Shown piece after piece: positions 24,628 to 33,293 of a stretch of DNA of 64,000 nucleotides (its first letter is position 1; every line of letters begins with the position of its first letter). Position numbers and translations under genes: made by a program. The stretch lies in NCBI GenBank assembly GCA_002418835.1, contig DIEX01000033.1, forward strand, positions 255,154 to 319,153, given 5' to 3'. The stretch comes from Spirochaetia bacterium UBA5763. GTDB taxonomy: Bacteria > Spirochaetota > UBA4802 > UBA5550. The notes under the pieces were generated by a model that worked only from the letters and a program-made list of their open reading frames with translations, made no database searches and was not told where the DNA came from.

Positions 24628-25398
24628 ATGTTCCCGGTAAAAGCTTTACAGAGGTATTTTTTGAGCATAAAAGATCCATACACAGGGATTGCCGAAGCAT
24701 ACGACTATATTCTTCGACACGTTGATTACCAGAGATGGTTTGAGTTTATATATGAAACAATGATAATCTACTGTAACGCTCCTGAAACTGTACTTGAACT
24801 TGGCTGCGGTACAGGAAAATTCGGTGCGAAGTTCTCCTCCAACAACTTCAGCATTGTGGGGATAGATAAATCCATGGAGATGTTAGGTGTGGCAAAAACC
24901 CGGGCCTTCAGAAACTTCAGGATACTATGCGCAGATATCAGAAATTTTGTACTGAAACAGAAGTTCGATTTTATTTTCTGCGTCCATGATACCATGAACT
25001 ACCTGCTGGACAAGGATGATATCCGCTCCGTTCTTCGATCAGTAAAAAATGTCATGCATAAAGGATCGGTTTTCATGTTTGATATTACTACAGAACATAA
25101 TATCGAAAGATTTTTTAACAATAAAACATCATTTTATAAAACCCGCGGTCTCCATATCGAGTGGAACAATACCTATGACAGGGACAAAAAAATCATCCAA
25201 TCGAACTTCACAACAACTGACAAAAAAGGTTCGGTTCATAAAGAGGTACACTTTCAGCAGATATATTCAGTTGAAGAGATTTCCGGGATTCTTGAATCAG
25301 AAGGTTTCAACATACTTCATATATGCAGTGATTACACATTTAAACCTCCATCACCCGACACAGTGATGATAAATTTTATAGTAGAAAAGAAAAACTGA
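24628..25398 (+). CDS. Class I SAM-dependent methyltransferase
   Basis: A 256-aa methyltransferase with motif I VLELGCGTGKFG (about residues 55-66), motif II acidic end in IVGIDKSMEML, and ADIRNFVLKQKFDFIFC. The C-terminal half resembles small-molecule methyltransferases (HKEVHFQQIYSVEEI, YTFKPPSPDTVMINF). Substrate unknown. It is divergent from nikR and is followed 1 bp later by a small zinc-ribbon membrane protein. Confidence 0.8.
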   Translation: MFPVKALQRYFLSIKDPYTGIAEAYDYILRHVDYQRWFEFIYETMIIYCNAPETVLELGCGTGKFGAKFSSNNFSIVGIDKSMEMLGVAKTRAFRNFRILCADIRNFVLKQKFDFIFCVHDTMNYLLDKDDIRSVLRSVKNVMHKGSVFMFDITTEHNIERFFNNKTSFYKTRGLHIEWNNTYDRDKKIIQSNFTTTDKKGSVHKEVHFQQIYSVEEISGILESEGFNILHICSDYTFKPPSPDTVMINFIVEKKN

Positions 25399-25399
25399 A

Positions 25400-25747
25400 A
25401 TGAGTGTACTGCTTTATTTTGCCGGCCTTGTAATAGGAGTTGCCGCGTTCCTGTATGTCTACGCCATAATTGCTGACGGCAAAGAAAAAATTAAAAGCCT
25501 TGGAACTCCGAAAGATCCTGTGACGGTTCAGAATGTTGACAGCGGCACAATCGGTTTCCGCAACAGGCCCGCTCTCGCGCCCGGTACAAGGATCTGCCCG
25601 TTATGCGGTTCCTCTCTCACAAAATATGAAGGGCTTTATGCTTCAAAGGTAATGGAGCGCGGAAGTGAAAAGCTTATAATAATGGGATGCAGGTACTGCT
25701 ACAGGGAGAGTGAAGACCCGGAAAAACCGAAAAAATCCGCAATGTAA
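25400..25747 (+). CDS. Small membrane protein with zinc ribbon
   Basis: A 115-aa protein with one N-terminal membrane helix (VLLYFAGLVIGVAAFLYVYA) and a C-terminal zinc ribbon (CPLCGSSL ... GCRYCYRE). I do not recognise a named family. The start lies one base past the methyltransferase stop, so the two are co-translated. The zinc ribbon would lie in the cytoplasm if the N-terminus is outside. Confidence 0.72.
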   Translation: MSVLLYFAGLVIGVAAFLYVYAIIADGKEKIKSLGTPKDPVTVQNVDSGTIGFRNRPALAPGTRICPLCGSSLTKYEGLYASKVMERGSEKLIIMGCRYCYRESEDPEKPKKSAM

Positions 25748-25820
25748 GAAATGTATTCCGCAAACCTCTTAAGCCGTAAAACTTAAAAAAATTTTCACAC
25801 AGATAAGCATGGATATGACA

Positions 25821-25869
25821 GATGAACACAGATATTATTTCTGACTATAATAAAAAATCTGTGTTCATC
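25821..25869. repeat. 13-bp inverted repeat after the zinc-ribbon gene
   Basis: GATGAACACAGAT at 25821-25833 and ATCTGTGTTCATC at 25857-25869 are perfect complements with a 23-base AT-rich spacer. It lies between two convergent genes. An ATCTGTGTTCATC-type sequence is a common dispersed intergenic repeat in environmental bacteria (recollection), and it may also end transcription. Confidence 0.65.
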
Positions 25870-25891
25870 TCTGTCTGATTGTTTTAATCTT

Positions 25892-26830
25892 CTAAAACGC
25901 CAGGAATCCTCCGAATACCCAGCCTTTATTGCTGTTCCATTCCACTTTATACCATGAGGCTGTTTTCCCGGCAATGGTCTCTTCGAGATCACCCTTATTC
26001 AATATTTTAACAGTGGAGCCATTTGGTATAACAACTATTGATTTCGATGACGTACCGGGCTGTTCCCTCATTGTAAGACCCGCTGAAGCTTCAACCTTTG
26101 CTTCCTGGTATGCGGGTCCGTCTCCGTCAGCATTACTCCCTGAATCATCTGTGCTCTCACCGGAGCTGGATGCAAGAATACTTTTTGCTGTTTCAGAAAA
26201 GATTCCCGATGATTCTGAAATCTCCTTTAATATAGCGAGAGCCTGTGCTTTCTGATCCGGTTTAGATTTGCTGTCTTTAATCACGGCAGAGGCTTCCTCA
26301 AAAATTTTTGCATCCTGAATTCTCGCCTCATCTGATGAATAACCTCCGTTAACCCACTGCTGAGTAATCCATTTCCCGTCGATCTGGCCCACATATACCT
26401 GCGCCCAGTCAGCCATCTCCTGAATCACAAATGCTATTGTCCCTTTGGGAATGACCGCATAAACTTTACTTGAAGCATTATTCCTCACATAGGCTTTTGT
26501 GTCTTCCATGAACACAACAGGTTTATCCGCAAGGTTTTTCATCTGAACAAACATCACTGTGCCGTCAGAAAGTCTGACTTTTGCCACTTCTGTTTCAGCT
26601 CCTTTTACCTGAAGTTTCATAGTTTCAAGAAGAATTACAGGCTCAGTTTTGGAGAGATTTGAACCCCAGGTCTTCAGTTCCTGTTCCTTAAAGACGGAGA
26701 CTGTTGCCTTCGCATATTTAACAGCCCCTTCTGATGGATTTAAACCCGGCTTGTCGCCGCCGCCTTTACTGCAAGCGAATATCGCTGCAAGAGATATTGA
26801 CAGTAATAATAAAATTGCTTTCTGCTTCAT
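25892..26830 (-). CDS. SH3-domain lipoprotein
   Basis: A 312-aa exported lipoprotein. The start at 26830 is chosen because AGGAG lies seven bases upstream and the product then begins directly with a signal sequence (KQKAILLLLSISLAAIFAC) whose lipobox ends at Cys. Bacterial SH3-like repeats follow: one near the N-terminus, one around AYVRNNASSKVYAVIPKGT, and a clear one at the C-terminus (LTMREQPGTSSKSI ... WYKVEWNSNKGWVFGGFL). These usually bind cell-wall peptides. It is convergent with the zinc-ribbon gene. Specific role unknown. Confidence 0.8.
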   Translation of the reverse strand: MKQKAILLLLSISLAAIFACSKGGGDKPGLNPSEGAVKYAKATVSVFKEQELKTWGSNLSKTEPVILLETMKLQVKGAETEVAKVRLSDGTVMFVQMKNLADKPVVFMEDTKAYVRNNASSKVYAVIPKGTIAFVIQEMADWAQVYVGQIDGKWITQQWVNGGYSSDEARIQDAKIFEEASAVIKDSKSKPDQKAQALAILKEISESSGIFSETAKSILASSSGESTDDSGSNADGDGPAYQEAKVEASAGLTMREQPGTSSKSIVVIPNGSTVKILNKGDLEETIAGKTASWYKVEWNSNKGWVFGGFLAF

Positions 26831-26920
26831 TAACATGCTCCTGATGTAATTATTGTAATAGTATATGTAAATATAGTTCAAAGAAAAACCATGTCAATTT
26901 ATTTGCTCTCAGCACTGCAT

Positions 26921-26950
26921 AAAAAAAGGCCCCCTTGCGGGAGCCCTTTT
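26921..26950 (-). terminator. Rho-independent terminator of the fdhAB operon
   Basis: On the minus strand a GC-rich stem (GGGCTCCC with GGGGGCC) around GCAA is followed by seven T. It lies 20 bp after fdhB. Confidence 0.85.
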
Positions 26951-26970
26951 AGTAGTGTATAAAATTCTAT

Positions 26971-27783
26971 CTATGCATCTTTTGTGAGAGATTTCGATGC
27001 CCTGTAAGCGAATCTCTTAAGAGCCGGAATTCCCATTGTTGCAGTTGAAAGGAGAGCGTAAACATCTTTTGTATGCTCAGCTTTTACATGGTCAACCTTA
27101 GGAGGATTAACCGGAAGATCATACTTCTCAGGTTTATCCCTGAGTACAGTAATTACTCCGAGTCCGCCGTACTGATCAAGGCCGTATATGCTGGCATTTG
27201 GATATCCGTCCGCCTTAAGCTCTTTCACACGCTTCTGCGCATAATCAATCATCTTATTCCTGTAATCATAAAGAAGGGCTCCTGATGGGCATACTGTTAC
27301 GCACGCAGGAATCTCCCTTTCATTCTGTGTACAGGCATTACATTTGTGAGACCTGTCCTTCACTATTATATGCTGACCGGCATCATTTGTATGGTGTTTT
27401 TCAGCAATTTCAGGAACATTGTATACACATGCATGTACGCATGCTCCACAACCTATACACTTATCCTGATCAATCACTGTCCAGCCGTCCTTTTTGTAAA
27501 TAGCCTTCTCAGGACAAACTGCCATACAGTTGGCCTCTGCACAGTGAAAACATTTTTTATGCATAATCGTCCAGATGGGACGTGTTTCATTACTTCTGTC
27601 TATGGGGAAGAATATCACATGGTTCCATGTAATGGCAGAAAGTTTACCCGGGTTTGTATACTCAGGGCCCGCAAAAAATTCTGTTTTCTCTCCAGGGAGA
27701 CCGTTCCACTGCTTACAGGCAACCTGACAGCCCCTGCAGCCCTGGCATTTTGATGTATCAACTAAAAACGCTTTTTCAGCCAT
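26971..27783 (-). CDS. fdhB: Formate dehydrogenase iron-sulfur subunit
   Basis: A 270-aa electron-transfer subunit with four cysteine clusters for [4Fe-4S] centres: CQGCRGCQVAC near residues 14-24, CFHCAEANCMAVCP, CIGCGACVHAC and CNACTQNEREIPACVTVCP. It carries electrons from the FdhA active site. There is no clear C-terminal membrane anchor like that of E. coli FdnH, and no cytochrome b subunit gene follows; a terminator does. Electron exit is therefore probably through a soluble or separately encoded partner. The start is 11 bp after the fdhA stop. Confidence 0.92.
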   Translation of the reverse strand: MAEKAFLVDTSKCQGCRGCQVACKQWNGLPGEKTEFFAGPEYTNPGKLSAITWNHVIFFPIDRSNETRPIWTIMHKKCFHCAEANCMAVCPEKAIYKKDGWTVIDQDKCIGCGACVHACVYNVPEIAEKHHTNDAGQHIIVKDRSHKCNACTQNEREIPACVTVCPSGALLYDYRNKMIDYAQKRVKELKADGYPNASIYGLDQYGGLGVITVLRDKPEKYDLPVNPPKVDHVKAEHTKDVYALLSTATMGIPALKRFAYRASKSLTKDA

Positions 27784-27794
27784 GATCTACCCCC

Positions 27795-30794
27795 TTACGC
27801 CTTCTGAATATTTACCAGAAATGCTTTGAATTCCGGTATTGATGAGTTAGGATCGCCGACAGACGGGGTAAGTGTGTTACATGAATCACCAGACTCGGCA
27901 CATCCCTGTCCGAAGTGCCAGATCATACCAACCATCTCAACCATCTTTCCATCGATCTTGAAAGGCCGAACCCTGTCAGTTACAAGGGCGTAAGAGTCAA
28001 TCTCCCCCCTGGCTGAACTGATCTTGACCTTGTCACCATTTTTAATTCCTTTAGCTTTCGCAAGGGAAAGGCTTATTTCGCAGAACATATCAGGAACAAG
28101 CTCTGTGAGCCACGGCAGGTTCCTTGTCATAGCGCCAGCCTGCCAGTGTTCAACGACCCTGTAGCTTGTGCCGATGTACGGGAACCGCGCGGTTGAGCCG
28201 ATTGTTGATTTCATTGTATCGAGAACTGAAACCGCAGGATTAAGCTGACGTGAATTCATCAGGTTCCTTGCCACAGTTTCAAGAGGCTCAAAGTGTTCAG
28301 GGAAAGGACCGTCAGCAAGACTCGGAGCAAAAAGTCTCGCAACACCTTCAGGATTCATAATAAACGGGTTTTTCTGATCCGGCCCTGCTGTTGCACCACC
28401 GTCTACAATATCACCCTTCCAGGCGCTTCCTGTCCACTTAACAACCCATCTCTTCGGATCCCATGGTTCACCTTTACGGTTAACAGCTGCCCTGTTGTAG
28501 ATAATCCTTCTGTTAACAGGCCATGTCCATGACCATTCAGGATACATACCGATTTTGTTTGACGCATCTTTAAGGCCGCGCCTTGCCATCATGTTCCCCT
28601 CTTCAGTATAGGAACCACTGTATATCCAGCATCCGCATGCAGTGGAACCATCAGCAGCAAGCTTCAGGAAGTTCTCCATCTGCTTACCTCTTTTGCCATC
28701 CTTACCTACATAGTAGCCGTTGATCTCTTTAGCAACCATATGCGGATCAGCTTCATGCTCACCGGCATGTCTGTAGCTCCAGTTGGCCTTTGTTATAGGA
28801 TCCGGCAGAGCAACCTTTTTGCCGGCTTTCACATCATGCTCATACATCTCCTTAATCTTAAGGAAAAGTTCATCAATAAGATCAAGGTCTGATATAGAAT
28901 TTCCCGGCCCCTGCTGAGCCTTGTATCTCCACTGAGCCCATCTTCCGGAGTTGGAAACACTACCCTCTTTCTCAACAGAAGAAACCATGGGGAGAAGAAA
29001 AACTTCAGTCTTGATAGATGCGGTATTAGCTCCCGGTCTCTTCCAGAAAACTGATGTATCTGTTTCCCACAGGTCAGCGCAGATCATCCAGTCCAGCTTC
29101 TCAATTGCCTTGAGTATAAGATTGGAGTTTGGGCCGCCCACTATGGGGTTTGTACCCATGAAGATAGCACCCTTATGCTGCCCCTTATACATATCCTCAA
29201 ACATGGTCATGTATGGAACAGGTTTATGCGCTTTCGGGAGGAGATCATAACAGAAGTCATTCTCTTTCTTAGCATTTTCTCCAAACCATGCCTTCAGCAT
29301 ACTCACAAGATATTTAGGCTTATGCTGCCACCAGTTCATACTCATGGGGTCATTGGTTTTAGGAGTATTATTCTTTATATAAGCTTCAAAATTCACATCC
29401 TTTGACGCTAACGGAGCACCAAGATATCCGGGGATAATGTGCCAGAGCAGAGCATGGTCTGTTGAACCCTGTACATTCGACTCTCCCCTGAGAGCATTGA
29501 TTCCGCCGCCTGCGAGACCCATGTTCCCCATTAGCATCTGAAGTATAGAATAGGTACGGATGTTCTGTACACCTATGGTATGCTGTGTAGCACCCATTGC
29601 ATACATGATTGTTGCTACTTTATCAGGTTTGTGAGTTGAGCAGTAAAGTTCTGCCACTTTTTTAAAAGATTCAACCGGGCAGCCTGTTATTGCATTCACT
29701 TTTTCGAAAGTATATCTTTCAAAGTGTTTTTTCATCAGCTGATAAACACAGTTCGGATCCTTCAGAGATTTGTCTTTCTTTGGAATACCCTTGTCATCAA
29801 GCTGATATGTCCACGTATCTTTAGCATATGTCTTCTTTCCGCTGTCATAGCCGGAGAATATACCATCATTAAACTTATATGCAGGATTAATCAGATATGC
29901 CGCGTTTGTATACTCCACAACATACTCTTTCTGAATAAGGTCATTCTGAAGAGCATAGTTAATAATGCCGCTCATGAACGCTATATCTGTTCCGGGCCTT
30001 ATAGGAGCATAAACATCAGCAAGTGATGAAGTCTTTGTAAACCTCGGATCAACATTGATCATCTTGCCGCCGCGATCTTTCGCTTCCTGAACATATTTAA
30101 ATGAAATAGGATGATTCTCTGCTGCGTTACTACCGATTATAAAAACTACGTCTGCGTTCCGGATATCAATCCAGTGATTTGTCATCGCTCCGCGACCGAA
30201 TGTAGCCCCCAAACTGGCGACTGTTGAGCTGTGTCAAATCCGGGCCTGGTGTTCCAGATACGTTAAACCGATGAGACGCGCAAATTTGGACCATACGTAA
30301 CACTCTTCATTATCAAGAGCGGCACCGCCTAATCCGACAATACCGGCTGTACGGTTAACAGTTACGTTGTTCTCTTTTTCGATGAAGGTTTTATCCCTTG
30401 CATCCTTGATTCTTTCAGCCATCATCTCAAAGGCTTTTTCCCATGAGATCTCTTCCCACTGGGTTCCCCCCGGTCTTCTGTACTGAACCTTGTCAAGTCT
30501 TCTCTTGATCGGGTTAGATGCTATCTGGTAAAGAGCCGCACCTTTCGCGCAGAGACTCCCTTTATTGATAGGATGTTCCGGATCACCTTCGATGTTTACG
30601 ACTTTTCCATTACGGGCGGAAACGATGAGACCGCAACCTACACCGCAATATGGACAGATTGTTGAACTCTCTTTGGTACCTTTCAGCTTGTCCGGCAAAG
30701 GCTTGCAACCGGTCAGAAAGGATGTCCCTCCAAGAAAAGCCCCGGCTGCTGTCGCACCTGACAGCTTGAGGAAATTTCTTCTGGTAACAGGCAT
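27795..30794 (-). CDS. fdhA: Formate dehydrogenase catalytic subunit, selenocysteine-containing
   Basis: Oxidises formate at a molybdenum or tungsten bis-pterin centre. The 999-aa protein is read as one gene through the in-frame UGA at 30234-30236 (Sec187). The context is HQARI-Sec-HSSTVASLG, matching the active-site loop of FdnG-type enzymes. It begins with a Tat signal (TRRNFLKLSG), so the enzyme acts in the periplasm, then a [4Fe-4S] site CPYCGVGCG...GSLCAKG. MGATQHTIG and the C-terminal pterin domain ending before GDPNSSIP follow. AGGAGG precedes the ATG. A gene finder will split it into two frames (30234-30794 and 27795-30212); it is not a pseudogene. Confidence 0.96.
30202..30236 (-). 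promoter_or_regulatory. UGA(Sec) codon and bacterial SECIS-like hairpin
   Basis: Twelve bases after the UGA, GUCGCC (30221-30216) pairs with GGCUAC (30207-30202) with one C-U mismatch and an 8-base loop starting AGUUU. The 12-base spacing and stem with an internal bulge or mismatch match the E. coli fdhF hairpin read by SelB. Pairing was done by hand. Confidence 0.65.
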
Positions 30795-30917
30795 AAAGAT
30801 CCTCCTGGATAGTTTTATATATGTAATTTGTTTGCTTATTTAGTTTTTGATAATAACCGGCTAAAGTTACCCGAAATTATAGTTCGAGCAAAAAAAAATT
30901 ATCAGCTTTAATTTTTA

Positions 30918-30965
30918 TGTCAAATTAATTATTATTTTTTTATACACAATGATAACTTATGTCAA
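30918..30965 (-). promoter_or_regulatory. Candidate promoter region of fdhAB
   Basis: Two TTGACA hexamers on the minus strand (30960-30965 and 30918-30923) each have an AT-rich -10-like stretch 15-17 bases on. Both lie 125-170 bp upstream of the fdhA start. I cannot say which is used, and the AT-rich setting makes chance matches likely. Confidence 0.35.
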
Positions 30966-31039
30966 TTTTGGCATAATAAAAACTTTTCCCTGATTGACAA
31001 AAGAATAATTACAGATGACAAATCAGGAAGGAGGCGCTA

Positions 31040-31594
31040 ATGGAACTGAAAAAAACATGGAATCAGGATTCTTACCTTAAAGCTCTCCGTTTCGCGGCAG
31101 AAGCGCATAACGGGCAGAAAGTCCCGGGTACTGATCTCCCTTATCTTATGCATGTGGCTGCTGTAACAATGGAGATCACTGCAGTTATAAGTATAGAGGG
31201 CCTGCGGGAGCCTGATCTTGCAGTTCAATGCGCTCTGCTTCATGATATAATAGAAGATACTGATGTTACAGGCTATGACATAAGCCTGCTTTTCGGCCCT
31301 AAAGTTGCTGCGGGAGTTGACGCTCTCACAAAAAACAGATGCCTGGCAAAAGATGTACAAATAAGAGACTCTATTATAAGGATACAAAAAATGCCGCGTG
31401 AGATTGCCGTGGTTAAACTTGCCGACAGGATTACAAATCTTCAGCCTCCCCCTGCCCACTGGGATGAAAACAGAATAAAACACTACAGGAGAGATTCCGG
31501 AATAATCCTTGAACACTTAGGCAGTTCCAGCCCGTATCTTGCTGAGAGGATGAGATTCAAACTCGCGGGTTACGGCTCAGGCTCAACTACCTGA
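31040..31594 (+). CDS. HD-domain (p)ppGpp hydrolase-like protein
   Basis: A 184-aa single-domain HD protein of the small alarmone hydrolase / MESH1 type. It shows the AEAHNGQKVPGTDLPYLMHV start, the metal-binding HD in ALLHDIIEDTD, VAAGVDALTKN, and VKLADRITNL. These match the hydrolase half of RelA/SpoT; no synthetase domain is present. It likely breaks down (p)ppGpp or a related nucleotide in the cytoplasm. AGGAGG precedes the start. Its last 25 bp overlap the convergent AI-2E transporter gene. Divergent from fdhA. Confidence 0.85.
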   Translation: MELKKTWNQDSYLKALRFAAEAHNGQKVPGTDLPYLMHVAAVTMEITAVISIEGLREPDLAVQCALLHDIIEDTDVTGYDISLLFGPKVAAGVDALTKNRCLAKDVQIRDSIIRIQKMPREIAVVKLADRITNLQPPPAHWDENRIKHYRRDSGIILEHLGSSSPYLAERMRFKLAGYGSGSTT

Positions 31595-32676
31595 TCTCCG
31601 CATTCCATCTTTTTAGACTCATATTCATCCAGTATCTTATAGATCTCCCAGAAAGAGTAATATAGGGAGAGAATAATGGGTCCTATAATTACCCCGGGAA
31701 GATTAAAGGCCTGTATACTCCCGAGAAGAAGAAAAAAGAAGAGAAGAGGATGAAAGCTCAGCTTCTTTCCGAAAGCTTTAGGTTTTACCAGGTTTTCGAG
31801 AAAGAGGTACCAGAAAAGGCACCAGCAGGCAATAAACACGGCCATCCCCGGCTGACCTGTATAATAGAGATATAACGATGCGGGTAACCAGATGAGGGTT
31901 GTTCCAATTACCGGTATAAGCGACAGTATTGCAGCGATTGTACCCCAGAGAAGAGGCATGCTGTTGCCGGAGATATAAAGTCCCATGCCCACCATAAAAC
32001 CCTGGAGACACATTATCAGAAGATTTCCAAGCATCAGTACATATATTACCTCTTTAAGACGCTCGACAACATCCATTTCCATATCCTTCGGCAACGGGAG
32101 AACTCTGTACACAGCCCCCTCAAAATTATATGCATCTTTCAGAAGGAAAAAAAGTATGAGCATCATAAGAAAAAAATTAATGGTGAATTTAAGCGGAAAG
32201 GATATTATTTCAGTTATGCTTTCAAAAAACGACATGGATGTACTTTTAACATAAGTAACAATCCTCTCCCCCATTTCAACTTTGCTTATCCCTAAAAAGG
32301 AGAGCCCCTTTTCAACAAGAGGGTGATTGCCCACATCTTTCAGAAAATCATGTGTTATTGTAAAATGAAGGCTGTTGTATAACTGAAACGCCTGTTCCGA
32401 GAGAAGAACCAGCATGTACATCACAGGTATAATTACAATACCCATAAGCAGGAGAATCATAATGGTTGAGCTCAGTATTCTTTTTTTCACCAGGGCCAGC
32501 AGCCTGTCATGGAGCGGCCTCAATGTTACATAAAATAAAAGCGAATAGAGAAATATCCAGATGTAAAACCTGAAAATATAGAGAAGAAAAAGTATTATAA
32601 ATCCGAAAAGAACCCGGAAATATAATTTCATCATTCTGTTCTGCTGAAGCTGTTTATATGAGTTGTTATTAATCAT
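31570..32676 (-). CDS. AI-2E family transporter
   Basis: A 368-aa inner-membrane protein with about eight hydrophobic helices, recognised from the YSLLFYVTLRPLHDRL start region, VYVLMLGNLLIMCLQGFMVG, the LWGTIAAILSLIPVIGTTLIWLP segment and the late FFFLLLGSIQAFNLPGVIIGP. The family (PF01594, TqsA/PerM-like) includes exporters of signalling molecules and Na+/H+ antiporters; the name does not prove AI-2 transport. Its 3' end overlaps the HD gene. A 16-bp inverted repeat lies 17 bp before its start. Confidence 0.87.
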   Translation of the reverse strand: MINNNSYKQLQQNRMMKLYFRVLFGFIILFLLYIFRFYIWIFLYSLLFYVTLRPLHDRLLALVKKRILSSTIMILLLMGIVIIPVMYMLVLLSEQAFQLYNSLHFTITHDFLKDVGNHPLVEKGLSFLGISKVEMGERIVTYVKSTSMSFFESITEIISFPLKFTINFFLMMLILFFLLKDAYNFEGAVYRVLPLPKDMEMDVVERLKEVIYVLMLGNLLIMCLQGFMVGMGLYISGNSMPLLWGTIAAILSLIPVIGTTLIWLPASLYLYYTGQPGMAVFIACWCLFWYLFLENLVKPKAFGKKLSFHPLLFFFLLLGSIQAFNLPGVIIGPIILSLYYSFWEIYKILDEYESKKMECGDQVVEPEP

Positions 32677-32692
32677 TGGCGGCCGATTTAAT

Positions 32693-32743
32693 CGGTGTCA
32701 TGAAAAGATTTCAGTTATTCACTTTTTTCTTTTCATGACACCG
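32693..32743. repeat. 16-bp inverted repeat upstream of the transporter gene
   Basis: CGGTGTCATGAAAAGA at 32693-32708 and its exact complement at 32728-32743 flank a 19-base AT-rich spacer. There is no T-run on the minus side, so it is a poor terminator for the small gene before it. The TGTCAT/ATGACA core is shared with the dispersed elements elsewhere in the window, so it may be a remnant of one. Confidence 0.65.
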
Positions 32744-32792
32744 CATTTTTAATTATACCCGCAGGCGCTTACGCGCTAGCCAAACTCCCTTA

Positions 32793-32957
32793 TCACTTGG
32801 TAAGATAGTGAGATAGATCAGTGGCAAGTTTTGAAATTGCGTGATCAAGATATGATTCATCAGAGATCCGTCTTTTCAGAGCATCAATTTTTTCCTGATC
32901 TCCTGAAATTTTACCCTGTCTTATCTCACGATCCTCCATTTTCATGAGATTACTCAT
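32793..32957 (-). CDS. Small 54-aa protein, possibly FlgM-like
   Basis: A short gene with a strong GGAGG six bases before its ATG and a stop at 32793. The product is charged and helical with no membrane segment. Its second half (KIDALKRRISDESYLDHAI) recalls the C-terminal region of FlgM anti-sigma-28 factors (alternating helix, then S/T-Y, then helix), but FlgM is longer and the match is by eye. Otherwise it is an unknown small protein. It lies upstream of the AI-2E transporter on the same strand. Confidence 0.55.
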   Translation of the reverse strand: MSNLMKMEDREIRQGKISGDQEKIDALKRRISDESYLDHAISKLATDLSHYLTK

Positions 32958-33293
32958 AGAAAACCTCCGCGGCCCTCCGCTCCTCCCTGAGCAGATTTAC
33001 CGGCCTCAATGTTTAATCGACAGCATTTATAATTTAATAAATAACTTTTCCCTTTTCAAGGGGCTAATTATGTTATTATTTTTAGTGAATTTTACTATAC
33101 AATAAATTTGTAATTTACATATAATTTATAGCTTTTCCGGTAAAGACTCTGTTTTACCTGTTCATCCATCAGTTTTTCACTATTTTTAAATTGACTCTAT
33201 ATTTTCATGCCATATTTATTACAGGAAAATTTTGTGACGCATATAATATATTAAACCTCAATATACAGCAATCAGGACAGTATAATTATAAAG
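32958..33293. other. AT-rich gap before the AOR gene
   Basis: About 335 bp, divergent between the 54-aa gene and the AOR gene. It is strongly AT-rich and must contain both promoters. I see no repeat, RNA gene or recognisable operator in it. Confidence 0.5.

Noticed and set aside
27795..30794. fdhA split by a stop codon, seen as a pseudogene or frameshift
   Set aside because: The single UGA is exactly at the selenocysteine position, with hairpin and sel genes present.
31570..32676. Dedicated AI-2 quorum-sensing exporter
   Set aside because: The family name does not show AI-2 transport, and no luxS or lsr genes are present in the window.
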